The notes: generated from the sequence alone by a model not told the origin. Counted from the stretch's first letter, positions 43,582-55,267 are shown. The stretch is DNA of 64,000 bases from Strobilurus pachycystidiatus (GCA_019915135.1 JAHLMK010000001.1:1674001-1738000); one strand, 5' to 3'. Numbers and translations: made by a program.

Positions 43582-46018
43582 CTATTTTTCCACCTCTGCG
43601 TCTATGGTCTCTGTCGTGATGTCTGCGGATGCCTGCTGCAGCCACATGCTATAATACAAACCTCCGTGCCGCAAAAGCTCCTCGTGCGTGCCCTGTTCGG
43701 CCACAGAGCCATCTCTCATGACGATGATCAAATCTAAAAAGACTCTGGATCGGCCCATTGGAATGAGGGAGACAGGAACAACGCACCCGCTTCGACGACT
43801 GTGCGTAGGCGATGGGCGATAAATATACTCGTTCGTCCCTTATCCAACAAAGACGAGTTGATGTTTCGCATCAGCTCGACTTCGGTGTGGGCATCAAGAG
43901 CCGAAGTCTACAAGTTGGTCAGCAGCAACAGGCGAGTACAAGCGAGTAATTACCGCTTCATCGAAGAATAGAATGGGTGGGTCCTTCAACAAGACCCGCG
44001 CAACAGCCAAACGCTGCTTTTCACCTCCACTAATCATCAATCCGCGCTCTCCGACCTTCGTCTTGTAACCTTCCGGTAAACGCATTATGGTGTCATGTAC
44101 ATTGGCCTTCTTCGCTGCCTGGATAACCTCCTCATCCGTCGCGTCAAGCCGCCCATAACGCACGTTATGGAGAATATCAGCATGGAATAACGGCGTATCC
44201 TGCGGAACCACGCCAACGTTGCGCCTCAGACTGTCCATCTGTATATCCCGTACCTCTTGATCGTCGATGTAAATCTTCCCCGAGGCCGGATCGTAGAATC
44301 TGAAGAGTAAACGGAACACAGTGGACTTGCCGCACCCAGAGGGCCCGACGATCGCCACCTTCTTGCCGGCGGGAACTGTGAAGGAGAGATCGCGGAAGAT
44401 AGGCCGATCCGGATGGTAACCAAAGTTCACGTTTTCGAACCGGATGGATCCTCCCCTGAAGGACAGTGGGCGCGCGTTCGGATTGTCCAGTGAAGGCGGA
44501 TTTTGTTCCCGTAGTTGGAAAAGCACCTCCATGTCAAGCAAGTTTTGGCGCATCTCACGATATATAGTGCCCAGAAAGTTGAGAGGCAGAGACAGCTGGA
44601 AGATGAGCTGGTTGACCATAACAAGATCTCCGACCGTCATTGTGCCTGATTGAATGGACGTTAGAACGCGAAGATAACTATGTCAAGACATATAACCATT
44701 TACAACCCCTTGTGCCGCCATCAACATTGTGACGGTCAACGCACTCGAGAAGATAACATTTTGGCCAGAATTGAGGAACGCCAAAGACGTTGTGATTTTC
44801 GCGGACGACTTCTCGTAGTCTTTGAGGTGGCTGTCGTACTGGGCAATCTCATATTTCTCGTTGTTGAAGTGCTGCCCGAAGCTGTTAGAGCTGCACGCCC
44901 AACGGGAAGGATATGCATACCTTGACGGCTTCAAAATTGATCAGGGAGTCCACGGCGACGGTTGCAGCTGCATTGTCTGCCTTATTTGCTTCTCGTCGAA
45001 AGCGCGTGCTGCATATGCCTCCAAGTCAGCGTGGTCAGAGTTGAGCTAGGCGTAACTGACCGCCATGCAGTCGTTCTAACAGTAAACCAGGTATACGCTG
45101 CAAGAGTTCCAAAAGTTATGGCAGCAAAATCCCAGCCGAATTTGTATGTGAGAATTCCGCATACAAGAGAGATTTCCAGAGCTGTAGGCAGGATGCGGAA
45201 GAGGACTGCCTGTAGAATGAATGATATGCCCCTAAACGTTCGGATTAGTGTATGAGAAGCCTCGGATATTCGAGATTACTTTGTCCCTCGGTCGATAGCG
45301 CGCGTCAGTCCTCCAGTTTGTCGCGACAGGTGAAACTGCAGGTTCATGTTGAGTAGTTGATCAAATGTTTCGCGGGCAACTTTGCGAATGGCACGTTGTC
45401 CAATGTTGGCGAAGACTGCATTTAGCAGTTCACCAAAAAGATTAGAGCCTATTCTTGCAGCGCCATCTGACCCGAGATTTAGACGCGTCACCGGAGGGCA
45501 GAAATGTTGCACACACATCCGAGAACCAGAGTTCCTGCCACAGTCCATACCGTCGAAGTAGACGTCACGTCCAGATTGAGCGAGTCGACAACACTCTTGA
45601 AGATGATGGGAACTTGGACGTTCAAAAGCTACATGGAGCTCTTAGCTTGTAAAACGAGATTTGGATTAGCGCAGACCTTGCTTGAGATTAGCAATCCGAA
45701 ACCGAACACGACCGTTCCACGCGTTTTCCAGTCATTTTTTGGCCAGACATTCTCCATCAGTCGCTTTATGATACCCCAGTCGGTCCGCCGTTGCTGGGCC
45801 GTCGATGGTTCAGTGTCCTTGGATGCAGACTCGGAAGTTGAGGTTGGAGCAGGCTTTGGGGGAGTCTTCCGGCTTTCCATGGATTGGTACGACCGCCGCC
45901 ATTGCGAAACGAAGACGGGATGCTGTTTCGAAAGCCGAATTTGTGAGCGATGTGCGCACTTGTACGCGAACGAGATATTGGCCGAGGAAACCGCCAGACG
46001 ACCTGCGGTCGCCCACAT
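43582..46018 (-). CDS. ATM1: Mitochondrial ABC transporter Atm1 (ABCB7-type)
   Basis: Inner-membrane half-transporter that exports a glutathione-linked sulfur compound for cytosolic Fe-S assembly. The N-terminus ([20 protein letters not shown]) is basic and hydroxylated like a presequence, followed by a Pro/Ser linker. The membrane domain shows [20 protein letters not shown] and FQFHL-type loop (here [16 protein letters not shown]). [19 protein letters not shown] is an Atm1 hallmark. The nucleotide-binding domain has Walker [11 protein letters not shown]-loop VVPQDTPLF, signature [10 protein letters not shown], Walker B ILFFDEATSALD (split by an intron) and H-loop FIAHRL. The stop is at 43582-43584. 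About eight exons, some 690 residues. Start is 201 bp from divergent ATG15. Confidence 0.95.
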
Positions 46019-46219
46019 TGCCGGCTTCAGGTATTGGTAAGAAAGTCGGCCTGTGGTTGTTGGGACAGTTACGTTGCGGGCGGCGTCAAACGCAATTCAA
46101 GCGCAATATTGATCATGCTCAGGGTCTTTATCTAATCTGATATCCCTATGAGGCCGACTTCCGGCCTCTAACGGCGGCCCGCTGCTCTTCGCTTTCAACT
46201 GATCATTGATGTACTTGTC

Positions 46220-47644
46220 ATGGTCAAGCATGCGATACTGCTGGCAAGTCTACTCCTCGCTGGAGCGTCCTCTAGTCATTCCATAACCGAGGGACGCGTA
46301 GAGGCTGTCGAATTCTCCCAGCACCATGATCTTGCACCACCGTTTGCCTCGTTACCTGCCACAATCGACATCCCAACTATGACACTCAAAGCACGGGAAG
46401 TAACAGTCTTCAGACCGCGATCGCTGCATGCCTTCCATTCCGCAAGACTCAGATCGATGCGGGAAGCTCAAAGTCAATCGGTTGACTGGGATCCCCTCAA
46501 GGTTCTTGGCCCGGATGTACAGGATATACACACACTATCTCAACTTGCCAGAATGAGCGGGGACGCATACGCTCTTCCTGGAAATAAGAACTGGTACGAT
46601 ATAGATTCTTCGTGGAATACGGTTCGTTCAGTCCATCATACACGTCTCAAATGACTGATAAAATGCGCAGAGTTTCCCTTTTGGATGGGAGGACTCCCAA
46701 GACGGCTTTAGAGGACATGTGTTCTTATCCTCCGATAACTCAACCATCGTCTTGGCCATCAAGGGCACGACAGTACAAGGTACTACCTCCAAGAAGGACA
46801 AGTTTAACGACAAGTTGTTAGCGACTTCCATACCTTTCTCTTACAAGTGTTTATTGAAATCATTTCACGATTCACAGGCTATTCTCTTGCTGTTGCGCTC
46901 TTGTTGACTTATCCTGGGTCTTCCGTACCGTCTGTGATTGCTATAAGAGTAATTGGCACTGTGACGAGATTTGTGTTTCGGAGGCATTGATCGAAGAGAG
47001 CATGTTCTATTCCGTTGGCGTGGTACGAGTCTCCTCAGTACTTACCAACGGCCGCCCCATCTCACGCCAGATTATCAGAAACTGGTGGAAGAACTCTTGA
47101 TTCTGTATCCCTCTTCCAACCTATGGCTTGTAGGACACTCACTCGGGGGAGCTCTTGCTAGCCTTCTCGGCTCGACTTTTGGGCTTCCCGCCGTGGCGTT
47201 CGAATCTCCGGGCGAACGGCTGGCTGCCAGCCGTCTGCACCTCCCGATGCCACCTCCACTTCCCGGAACCACCCTCTTTCCTGTACCTATCACTCATGTT
47301 TATCACACCAGTGACCCGATACCTCAAGGGGCCTGTACCGGATTTGCTTCGCCTTGTGCTCAAGGTGGTTACGCTCTCGAGACCAGGTGTCATTTAGGCA
47401 AGAGCATCGTGTTTGATACTGTGACAAAGTTAGGTTGGAAAGTGGACGTTCGTAGACATGTTATCAAGGACGTCATATTGAAAGTCCTAGAGGCGGACAT
47501 TGATTGGGAAGACGGTAGGAAGGTGCCTCAAGCTCGCGCGGAAGAAGATTGTATTGTGAGTTCTTTACGTTTGTTCTGTATCACTCCCAGTAACATGATG
47601 CTGTATATCAGGACTGTTTCAAGTGGGAATTTGACTGGAATTAG
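46220..47644 (+). CDS. ATG15: Autophagic lipase Atg15
   Basis: Vacuolar phospholipase that breaks down autophagic bodies. ATG 46220 opens a type-II signal anchor ([19 protein letters not shown]). The luminal part contains [49 protein letters not shown] and the Cys-rich segment [15 protein letters not shown] leading to [20 protein letters not shown]. The lipase-3 nucleophile elbow is [15 protein letters not shown]. The Asp lies in [16 protein letters not shown] and the His in [10 protein letters not shown], completing the triad. The last splice gives [10 protein letters not shown] with TAG at 47642-47644. The combination of Cys-rich insert and [11 protein letters not shown] is specific to Atg15 rather than secreted lipases. 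Length is about 420 residues. Confidence 0.93.
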
Positions 47645-47848
47645 TTACATATTACAAGTGTTGATGTAAATTACCTCAAATGGTTGTACTGTGAGGTATG
47701 TGAGAAGCCGAGCACGGACGACGGGTGTGATCAGGGTGTAGAGGTATGTCCGAACACCAAGAAGTGCGGTACGAATGAAGGTTATATTCTAAAAGATGGT
47801 ATATGCTACAGAGATGTTTGTGCGTAGATGGGTGGGGTCAGTCAAGAC

Positions 47849-49200
47849 CATTAATTTGCAGCGTCGTGAAGGCGTTCGTCCCACCAGCGGACGTCGCCTT
47901 TGACGCGTGTAGTAACAGTAGAGGATCCGTCTCCGCGATTCAACCAGGCCCATCTATGCGTCAAACTTGGTCAACAAAGAATTGGGAGCACGTCACAAAA
48001 GGCACTCACTTGTACCTAAGTGCGGTGGTGATCATGGGCCCAAAGTGTGAACCACCAGTATGATTCTGGTCATAGAGCCAAACATCGTTGCCCGCACCAG
48101 GCTGGCAATTGTAATGTAATATGCCGGGGCTGACCATCTTGCCTTGCTGAGAGGTTCCCTCCAGGCGGATTTGGGATCTGACGAGCTCTGCCTCCGTCAT
48201 ATCCTCCTCGCTATCTTCGCCCCAATGGCCGAGAGTCAGACCCCATTGCTGGCGACAGAAATTGACGTCCCAACGTTGGCTGAGATCTCTAAAGCGCTCC
48301 GGAAGAAAATGCCATACGACATGGTATATGCCTTGGTCGCCAAACCAGGGTTTCAAGGGATCGAAAAGCTCTGTTTCGCCCTTGTTGACGGGGCTTGGAA
48401 GACCTTCTGACTGGCCGCGTTTGAAGGCGACAGAGGCAAGCGCTTGACGGTTGGGAAGGAGTGAGGAGGGCATAAAATGGCCTTCTCGCATCCTAGCCAG
48501 ATCCATCAGCATGACGCAGCTGCATATTTTCCCCGCATGTGATAGGGGGCCCATGGTAGGGAAAGACATGAGTTGGTCGTCGCTGAATTCGGCAAAGTTT
48601 TTCCACTACGACACACTTGAGACTGAGAAAGGGATGGTGTTGCGTGAGACGTACTAGTTCGTAAGGATCCACGACGAAGATCATGTCCGTGTCGATGAAG
48701 ACGGCGCGATCGACTTCGTAGAGCAGCTCGTGGATGAAAACTTTGGAAAGCAGATTCCAATCGCCGCCAATACCGGCGCGTCGAACTCTGGCCTGGACTT
48801 GTTCCGAAGTGATAGAGTAGTAGGTAACCTCTACGGGGTACGCAGGACGATCGAATAGTGCGAATTTCCCCTCCATGTAATCAATATTTTCCGGCGTGCA
48901 TATGAGATGGAAATGGAGAGGCCGACTGGTATGCATAAGGGCGGACTTGATGGCTATGCTGCCCTCGTGTCCAATATCAGGTCCTAGAAGCACCAGCGTC
49001 ATGACTATCGGCTCTACGACTGCTGGAGTCTGGACGTAGACAGTCTCGACAGACTTGATGTATTCCGTTTTAGTGGGCCCGCAGTCGACCTGCACCTCCG
49101 TGCTTGTGTTCACGGACACCGAAGGCCATAGCCTGTAGAGAGAAAGAAAGCCGCCGCATAGAAGTAGGCATAGAAGACCAGAGCGCAATGAAGCGTTCAT
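47849..49200 (-). CDS. Type-II membrane glycosyltransferase, GT8/LARGE-like
   Basis: Golgi-type glycosyltransferase. The ATG at 49200 gives a short cytosolic tail and anchor (LLCLLLCGGFLSLYRLW), then a stem. The catalytic domain reads PIVMTLVLLGPDIGHEGSIA, ALMHTSRPLHFHLICTPENI, LLSKVFIHELLYEVDRAVFI and the DxD metal motif FIDTDMIFVVDPYEL. Later exons give NFAEFSDDQLMSFPTMGPL, ICSCVMLMDLARMREG, LKPWFGDQGIYHVVWHFLPE and PGILHYNCQPG. The C-terminal exon is WAWLNRGDGSSTV and ends in TAA at 47849-47851. The GT8 fold is clear from DTDMIF and the GDQGIYH motif; the sugar donor is not. An in-frame upstream ATG at 49281 would spoil the anchor topology and is less likely. Confidence 0.8.
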
Positions 49201-49401
49201 GACATGAACGGTCGTTGGTCGTTGACCTTGGTAGAGAGAATTATAGGAGTACCCAACGTCACACAAATCATCAAATGTCAACGCCGGATGTTCTCCGTTC
49301 CGGACGCGTATGGAATGCGAGCCACTGAACTATGATACTTCGATTATCCAATATTGGGTCTCAGCCGCATTGTGCAACTCAAGAAACGTCAGTTATCTGC
49401 T

Positions 49402-52193
49402 TTAAGCCTTGTACAAGTATTTGGTCATATCGTCTTCATCCCTCGTCAGATACTCGTCCTCAACACACCAATCAATCTGCCGTTTTATCAAGTCGACCGA
49501 AGGAACGAAATGCATCTTGACAGCATCAATGACTTCAATCTGGAGCTTCCGATACACCATTTCCTTTTTGGCCTTCATGATACGCACGATAGCGGCCTGC
49601 ACAATATGCTTTCGGTCGCTATCAATTTCGCCTTGGGTTTTCTGCGATTCTTCCTCCTGCACAAACAACGGACGATGAGAACGAGTTGTGTACTGCACTT
49701 GGGGTGACACGCACCGTAACCTGTGTCTGTATCGAGTTGATGTGAACCTTAACTTTCTCGTCCTTAAAGTCAACGTTGACTTCAAACTGATCGCCGCTCT
49801 TGACCTCTTTTCCAGATGAGCCCTTTCTCAATATCCTCTTCTTTCCGCACGCCAAACTCTGGAGAACGGGAACGAGATCCTTGTCGCCTACACAAAGAGT
49901 GAGCATTTGGTTACAGAACGCCTTTTCTAACGACATACTTAAACCCAGATGACCCTTGATACTGTCATACGACTGCTGTTCTTCGTCGTTGAACAGTAGA
50001 AGGACAGCGGATTGATACAAGCTCATGGACAGCTCCTTGTCTCCGTTCTTGAATCGCGCTCGGAGTTCCACAGTTCCCATAGAATGGTGCCATGACAATG
50101 TGCGACCGCTATGTTTGACCTTGTAGAACGCCTTGAAAGCGCTCAATTGTTCTTGCATCTGTAAAGAGCCGTAAGCACAAACGACCGTTAACTTCAGGAG
50201 TACACCCGACCTTGGAGGGCAACAAGAGGGTGGAAATCTCCGTCGAAAACGGCCAAACTGAATGCGTCAGAACATAAACATTCAACTTCTTGTTTGAGTC
50301 GCCCTCGGCCAGTCGTGAATGCCATTCGGCGATCATGTCGCGCGATAATTGAAGATCATTGAACATCGTTTCTCCGACATCGAACGACGCGTCGTAGTTT
50401 GTCGTTAGCTTCTTCAACATGGTCCGCTCGATATCGCTTGACGCCATACGCCCAGTGAGTAGTCGTTTAGCGAGGTGACGATTGTAAAAAGTGCGAAATA
50501 CATCCTTGTCGTCGGTGTACCTGTATAAAGCCAAGGCTTCATCCAGCAACTTGTTAAAGACCTGATCGGTAGTCCCTTGCTGTCCTTTGCGCATGACTTT
50601 GTCCAGATATCGGGCGATCATCTCCGCCGGTTTGTTCCTTCGTTTCTGGAACCCAGTGCGGAAGCCTTCATGTATAGCCTGCCTATACTTGGCATTCGGG
50701 GTGCAGGCAGTGGAGAAGGGGTCCGCGTCGACGAAGGCCTGCGCCGACGCAGTCTCGCAAAGAGTGTTGAACTCGAGTAGGCGTGGTACCATCTCTTCCT
50801 GGCGGGCTTTGTCGGTGTCCAGCACAATTGTGGAAACGGACTTGAACACGAAGTCGCGAAGTACTGCGCGAAGCACCTCAGAAGAATCAGCGCGCAGGAA
50901 CATGGTGTATAGCGCTGATGTCATGTCCCAATCTTTGGTTTCCACGAATTCGCCGATTGCTGTAACAGAGGGAATGAGGAGCTGAAGCAGGACCGTAATG
51001 GACCCAAACTTACTTCCAGTCGCAACGCGGTCCATTTGACCACGCAGGTACGCTTGTTCAGCGGCCTTGCGCACCGCACTCCAGCTGGACACTTGCAACA
51101 CCGATTTAGTCCTCTCGAATTCCAGGTCCATTTGCTGATGCAGGTAGTCGAAAAACTCCCGGGCAGGAAGCTCAGAACGCTCATTCGCAAACTGAGCGTA
51201 CTGTTCCCCAGTTACGGTACAATGGTACTCCTCGAAGATAGAGTATTGCCCGAGCATCTGGAGGTGACACATGATCGTTGCAATCTTGTCCCGGTGGGTA
51301 TGAGCAACCCTATGCGATATGAGATTGATTGAGAGAAATAACAAGGGTACTTACTTGCGACTTCGCTCCCAGAGTGCCCAGTCTCGTAGTCCAGCCCTCA
51401 GTTTGTCAGCGACTTGAACGTTGGAGAGCACTGTTTCAATGAAGACATTGACTGCCATGGTTCTATGCGGCGATGAGACTCTGCTCGCGGGAAGTACTGC
51501 TGCTCTCACTCTATGCTCTCGACATTGCTTTGCTTCAGCACATATAGCTGGTCTAAGCAGGCGTATATTGATTGGATAGTGTGCTGGATAAGATATAGGA
51601 TCAAGGCTTCATAGACGCATGTTGACCGCTATCTGAACTCACCATCCTGTCATGGTACAGTAAGCACTTCTCTTGAAAGTCAACAAGCCAGTCCACAGAA
51701 TTCTTCATGGGATCGACAGAGGCCTTATGGAGGGCTTCGACCAGTTTGAGAGCAAACGCAATGAAGGCTGTTCGCAGCGAGTCGTGCAGAACGGCGCCGT
51801 CACCTTTGTAGACTGCGGCACGACAGGCGTTGTGAACATCCTCATAATTGAAGGCTCCTGAGTCTTCAGCCAGAACTCTTCGCATATGCGTCTGAGCAAT
51901 CTCCTTGAACTTGACCGGCGGTCGACGACGAGCTGCACGCCCTCTAAGTCAATGTCATGTGTAGCACAAGTTGACGGCGTACCCTCATCTCCGTCGATTT
52001 GGATGACGACCACGCCAGTAGTACTTGGGTCGGAGGTTTGGGCTAGCCGAGAAGTAGATCTGCTCCGCGAGATATCCACATCGGTGTCGAGCCGGGCAAT
52101 CTTATGGACTGGAGATGAGGATTGGCCACTGGCGACCTTCTCAAAGGCGCCGGGGACCTCGGGAAGCCTCAGAAAGGCTGAAAGACTGGGCAT
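49402..52193 (-). CDS. CUL4: Cullin 4 (CRL4 ubiquitin ligase scaffold)
   Basis: Scaffold for DDB1-based ligases acting in replication and DNA damage control. ATG 52193 starts MPSLSAFLRLPEVPGAFEKV, a disordered N-terminal extension typical of fungal CUL4. A 49-nt intron joins DGDE to ARRRPPVKFKEIAQTHMRR. Cullin repeats follow, for example EEYHCTVTGEQYAQFANERS. The cullin-homology domain has AIHEGFRTGFQKRRNKPAEM, DDKDVFRTFYNRHLAKRLL and GETMFNDLQLSRDMIAEW. The C-terminal winged-helix reads DRKHIVQAAIVRIMKAKKEM with the neddylation lysine in VRIMK, and it ends DEDDMTKYLYKA. The CUL4 rather than CUL3 assignment rests on the N-terminal extension and loop sequences. The start is only 70 bp from CHM7. 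Confidence 0.87.
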
Positions 52194-52262
52194 ATGGTAA
52201 TGGCAAGTGTCAGACTGCTTCGGCCCGTAAACTCCGTGCCTGGTTTGCTCTTCACCACCGCC

Positions 52263-53876
52263 ATGCAGCCACAGGGCGCGGGCCACCTCAGTCTCCCGAG
52301 CTATACCTCCGCCTCCAAATCTCGTCTTCAAGCTTTATACTCGGATATCCTACCTCAGAAGTCCGCGAACCCGGCTGCCTTTCATGCCAATGTTGAGTGG
52401 TGGCGAGGAACCCTAGAAGCCTTCGTGGAGAAGGGCCTACAAGGCAACAGCTCGGATAGACTCACCCTACACGCCTCGCGATCCCTCATGGACGCGCTCC
52501 GGGTTGATGGTGTAGGAAAGCCAATAGGCTTGGGGACAGCAGTCGTAAGCGCCTCGTTCTCTTTTCGCACGTCACTCCCAACGTTGATTCGCCCTAGCGA
52601 AGACCGAACTCTTACAAGCTTCACCAAATGTGTCCCCCCCTCTCCCTGCACTAATTCCCAAGTCGGCCTTCTTCTCGTTGAGACAATCCATATACACGCC
52701 GACGTCAATAATGAGCACGCTACCGTCGCTCATTGCGTCGTACCTCATCGCAAAGCCTCTATGGTGGGCTTTGGAGCAGATGGGTATTGTTGGTCAGGAC
52801 GGAATCTTCTCCAGTAGCGACAACCGGAAATGGGAAGGCGAATATGTCGTCCTTGCATTACTGGAACGGGCGGCCGACAGCGTGTTACTTGCTCAGAAAA
52901 CTAAGGCTTCTGGGCCAGGAGACGCTCTATATACCATGGATACATTCCGGCAAGGTTTCTCGACATGCGTAGGCCTCGCTCCGGGCGACAGGTTGAGTCG
53001 GTCAGATGCGGATGTGCTCCTGAGGTACTTGGAGAGAGACAAACAGAGTGTCGTTGTAGAGAACGAGGTATGTAGGCTTCCTTATCTTGTTCGCATCCTT
53101 CCAGGAGATCGCTGACCTCTTTCTAGGTGATCAAGTTCACCGCAGGAAAGGAAGCCGGGTCGATAACAGCTGTCGACAAAGGCATATTGGAGCTGAAGGT
53201 TGCCGTTTCGAATATGCAGACCCAAGTAGATCAGCTTCAAGCGAGAGTGGGCAGGTGCGTGTGGTTAGTTTGTATACTTGCCAATACTTACATTGCATCA
53301 GCTTGACCGAACGCGCTTCTGATGCTCTCAAACAGCAACGGAAGCCTCTTGCTCTCAGCTGTATTCGTTCGCGCAAGCAAGTCCAAGAACTCCTCAACAA
53401 GAGACTGACTGCTCTCGACAATCTAGAGACTACACTACTCAGTGTGGAGACAGCAGCCGGCGACGTTGAGGTAAATATCTCTGTGGTTGTCATAGGCGCA
53501 GACACTGATGATATCTCAGCTCATGGAGACCTATGCCCATTCCACGGCCACGTTGAAGACTATCCTCTCTCACCCAGCGTTGCAGCGTGACTCAATCGAT
53601 GATACGATGGATGCTCTTGCAGAAGCCAACGCAGACGCGAAGGATATCGACGAAGCTATCCGCGACGGAGCCAACATAGCTGGCGACATTACATTCGATG
53701 AGGCAGAGCTTGAGGAAGAATTGGACGGTTTGCTGCAGGAGAAGATGGCCGAGGATGAAGCTGCTGCGATAGCGAGGAAGCATGCACAGCAGGAGGCTCA
53801 ACACCAGGAGGAGAAGGTGGCGTCCGCGAAAGGGCCAGAACCACAAGAACCGCGTGTTGCCGTTCTGGAGACATAG
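52263..53876 (+). CDS. CHM7: ESCRT-III-like protein Chm7 (CHMP7 homologue)
   Basis: Nuclear-envelope ESCRT-III factor. ATG 52263 starts MQPQGAGHLSLPSYTSASK. The N-terminal winged-helix/ESCRT-II-like half includes ANVEWWRGTLEAFVEKGLQG, a membrane-binding stretch (PSLIASYLIAKPLWWALEQM) and REGVYVLLAL-like GEYVVLALLERAADSVLLAQ. A splice leads to the Snf7 domain, with ILELKVAVSNMQTQVDQLQA, basic helix SCIRSRKQVQELLNKRLTAL, then LMETYAHSTATLKTILSHPA and the acidic MIM-like tail FDEAELEEELDGLLQEKMAE. The stop is at 53874-53876. An in-frame ATG at 52194 would abut the CUL4 start codon and is less plausible. Domain order (WH pair plus Snf7) separates it from Snf7/Vps24-type subunits. Confidence 0.85.
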
Positions 53877-54044
53877 ACCCATTCATGCCTGATGCTTGGT
53901 TACTCCAGGCACATATAATTGACGTTATGATCACAGAGAGCGAGAGAATTAAGTGGCGCGATAGCTCTCAGATGTGGGGGGCGGGTGAGATTTGACCTTA
54001 GGAGGGAAGTAAATTGACGACAGAATGCCAGCAACTGTTCTATG

Positions 54045-54053
54045 GCAACTCAG
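54045..54053. repeat. Left target-site duplication of the 54054-54611 element
   Basis: GCAACTCAG lies directly before the left inverted repeat and is repeated exactly at 54612-54620. Confidence 0.85.
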
Positions 54054-54170
54054 TAGACTCGAACCATTCCCTGTCACCTCGCGGAACTCGGCAATCCAGG
54101 GACTGGAACCGAATCGGAAGGCGCTGGCGGGGTCGGATTATTCCCACGGGAGGTTTCCTCAATATGGAAA
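54054..54170 (+). repeat. Left terminal inverted repeat (117 bp)
   Basis: Begins TAGACTCGAACCATTCCCTG and ends AATATGGAAA. It is the exact reverse complement of 54495-54611; base-by-base reading found no mismatch. Confidence 0.9.
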
Positions 54171-54494
54171 TCCGGGCTCGGGCTCACCTCTCAGATTTAT
54201 ACAAGCTCGTATCAGGCAATGAAGATTCATAATTTAGGGCACTCACCGTTCTCTGTTTTGCAAAACATGGAAGCGCGCCTCTATAATACTTGTTATACCT
54301 GATCATCACGCTCTTTGGTGACATTACATGCGCATCACGGTAACGTGTAACCGGGGCCGGGAGGGGTAAATCTTAATCTATTGCTCTCTACGTCCAAAGA
54401 TTAAGAATCAGACAACGGTGAGGGCTCTGTATCTCGTATCTTCAATTCCTATGACCTTGTCACTCAATTCTGAGATGGGCACCTAAGCACTAAT

Positions 54495-54611
54495 TTTCCA
54501 TATTGAGGAAACCTCCCGTGGGAATAATCCGACCCCGCCAGCGCCTTCCGATTCGGTTCCAGTCCCTGGATTGCCGAGTTCCGCGAGGTGACAGGGAATG
54601 GTTCGAGTCTA
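54495..54611 (-). repeat. Right terminal inverted repeat (117 bp)
   Basis: Begins TTTCCATATTGAGG and ends GGTTCGAGTCTA, mirroring the left arm exactly. The GGTTCGAGTC end resembles a tRNA B-box by chance; no tRNA fold is present. Confidence 0.9.
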
Positions 54612-54620
54612 GCAACTCAG
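54612..54620. repeat. Right target-site duplication of the 54054-54611 element
   Basis: GCAACTCAG directly follows the right inverted repeat and equals 54045-54053. Confidence 0.85.
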
Positions 54621-54775
54621 AAACGTGCAACAGTTGAACGTTCTCGACACATGCACCAATGGCAGAACTTAAGTATTCAGATGTGTTGACAACTGGATTA
54701 TAGGCGGCGGATTATGTGTACAGATTGCTTGTATTCATGCTCTTCCTGCGTCGCGTTACAAATGTTATACATAAA

Positions 54776-55179
54776 TTACTTGGAGCCAAGGCCAACGGCA
54801 TCCTTAGCGCTGTCGAGCAAGGATTTCTACCGAAACGTCAGGAAAGCCGAAACAAAGAGAGATTGATACTGCATACCGAGTTCTCGTTAGAGTTGCCGCT
54901 GACAGAGTCGCCGACTTTCTGGCCGGTGGACTTCTCGCTCTGAGGATGAAGTCAGCAAAGAGAAATGGGGGGGTACTCTGATTCACGGACCTGGGGTTGT
55001 AAGGAGGAAGTGACGCTGTCGGCAGTGCCTTTGACGCTGTCGCCTGCCTGCTCGAAGGTAGACTTCTGGGAGTCGGGCTAGACTAGGGTAAGCGAGGCAA
55101 GAATATCAAGACAGAAGAGACAAACCTTGAGAGCCGACGAGGCCTTGTCCGTGAAGTCTTGACGCCCGGTATCAGACAT
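54776..55179 (-). CDS. HSP12: HSP9/HSP12-family small stress protein
   Basis: Hydrophilic, intrinsically disordered stress protein that binds membranes under heat, osmotic or stationary-phase stress. Four exons read from ATG 55179: MSDTGRQDFTDKASSALK, then PDSQKSTFEQAGDSVKGTAD through LQPQ, then SEKSTGQKVGDSVSGNSNEN, and KSLLDSAKDAVGLGSK ending in TAA at 54776-54778. The DTGRQ start and the EKSTGQKVGD repeat are diagnostic of fungal HSP9/12. Length is about 85 residues, normal for the family. A strong TATA box and an AGGGG-type stretch (STRE-like) near 55213 in the leader fit inducible expression. The MULE-like element lies about 165 bp beyond its stop. Confidence 0.93.
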
Positions 55180-55256
55180 GGTGAGGATTTGTTGAAGGTT
55201 GTTAAAGTTGATGGAGGGGGGCGTGGATGAATGTGGTTTGAGGCAGCGAAATTGCC

Positions 55257-55267
55257 TTCTTATATAG
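55257..55267 (-). promoter_or_regulatory. TATA box of the HSP9/12 gene
   Basis: The minus strand reads GCTATATAAG, 80 bp upstream of the start codon, matching the TATA consensus expected for a stress-inducible gene. Confidence 0.6.

Larger units (their letters stand above)
54054..54611. mobile_element. Non-autonomous MULE-like DNA transposon (MITE), 558 bp
   Basis: A complete short DNA element in the convergent spacer between CHM7 and HSP9/12. It consists of two perfect 117-bp terminal inverted repeats (54054-54170 and 54495-54611) around a 324-bp interior, flanked by an exact 9-bp duplication GCAACTCAG. Long inverted repeats plus a 9-bp duplication are the classic pattern of Mutator-like (MULE) elements; MITEs of that group have no transposase. 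The interior has no open frame beyond about 70 codons, so mobility would depend on a transposase elsewhere. Zero mismatches between the arms suggest recent insertion or gene conversion. Merlin or P-type elements (8-9 bp) are alternatives. Confidence 0.85.

Noticed and set aside
54590..54625. GGTTCGAGTCTA resembling a tRNA B box
   Set aside because: The motif is the outer end of the transposon inverted repeat. No A box at the right spacing and no cloverleaf could be formed.
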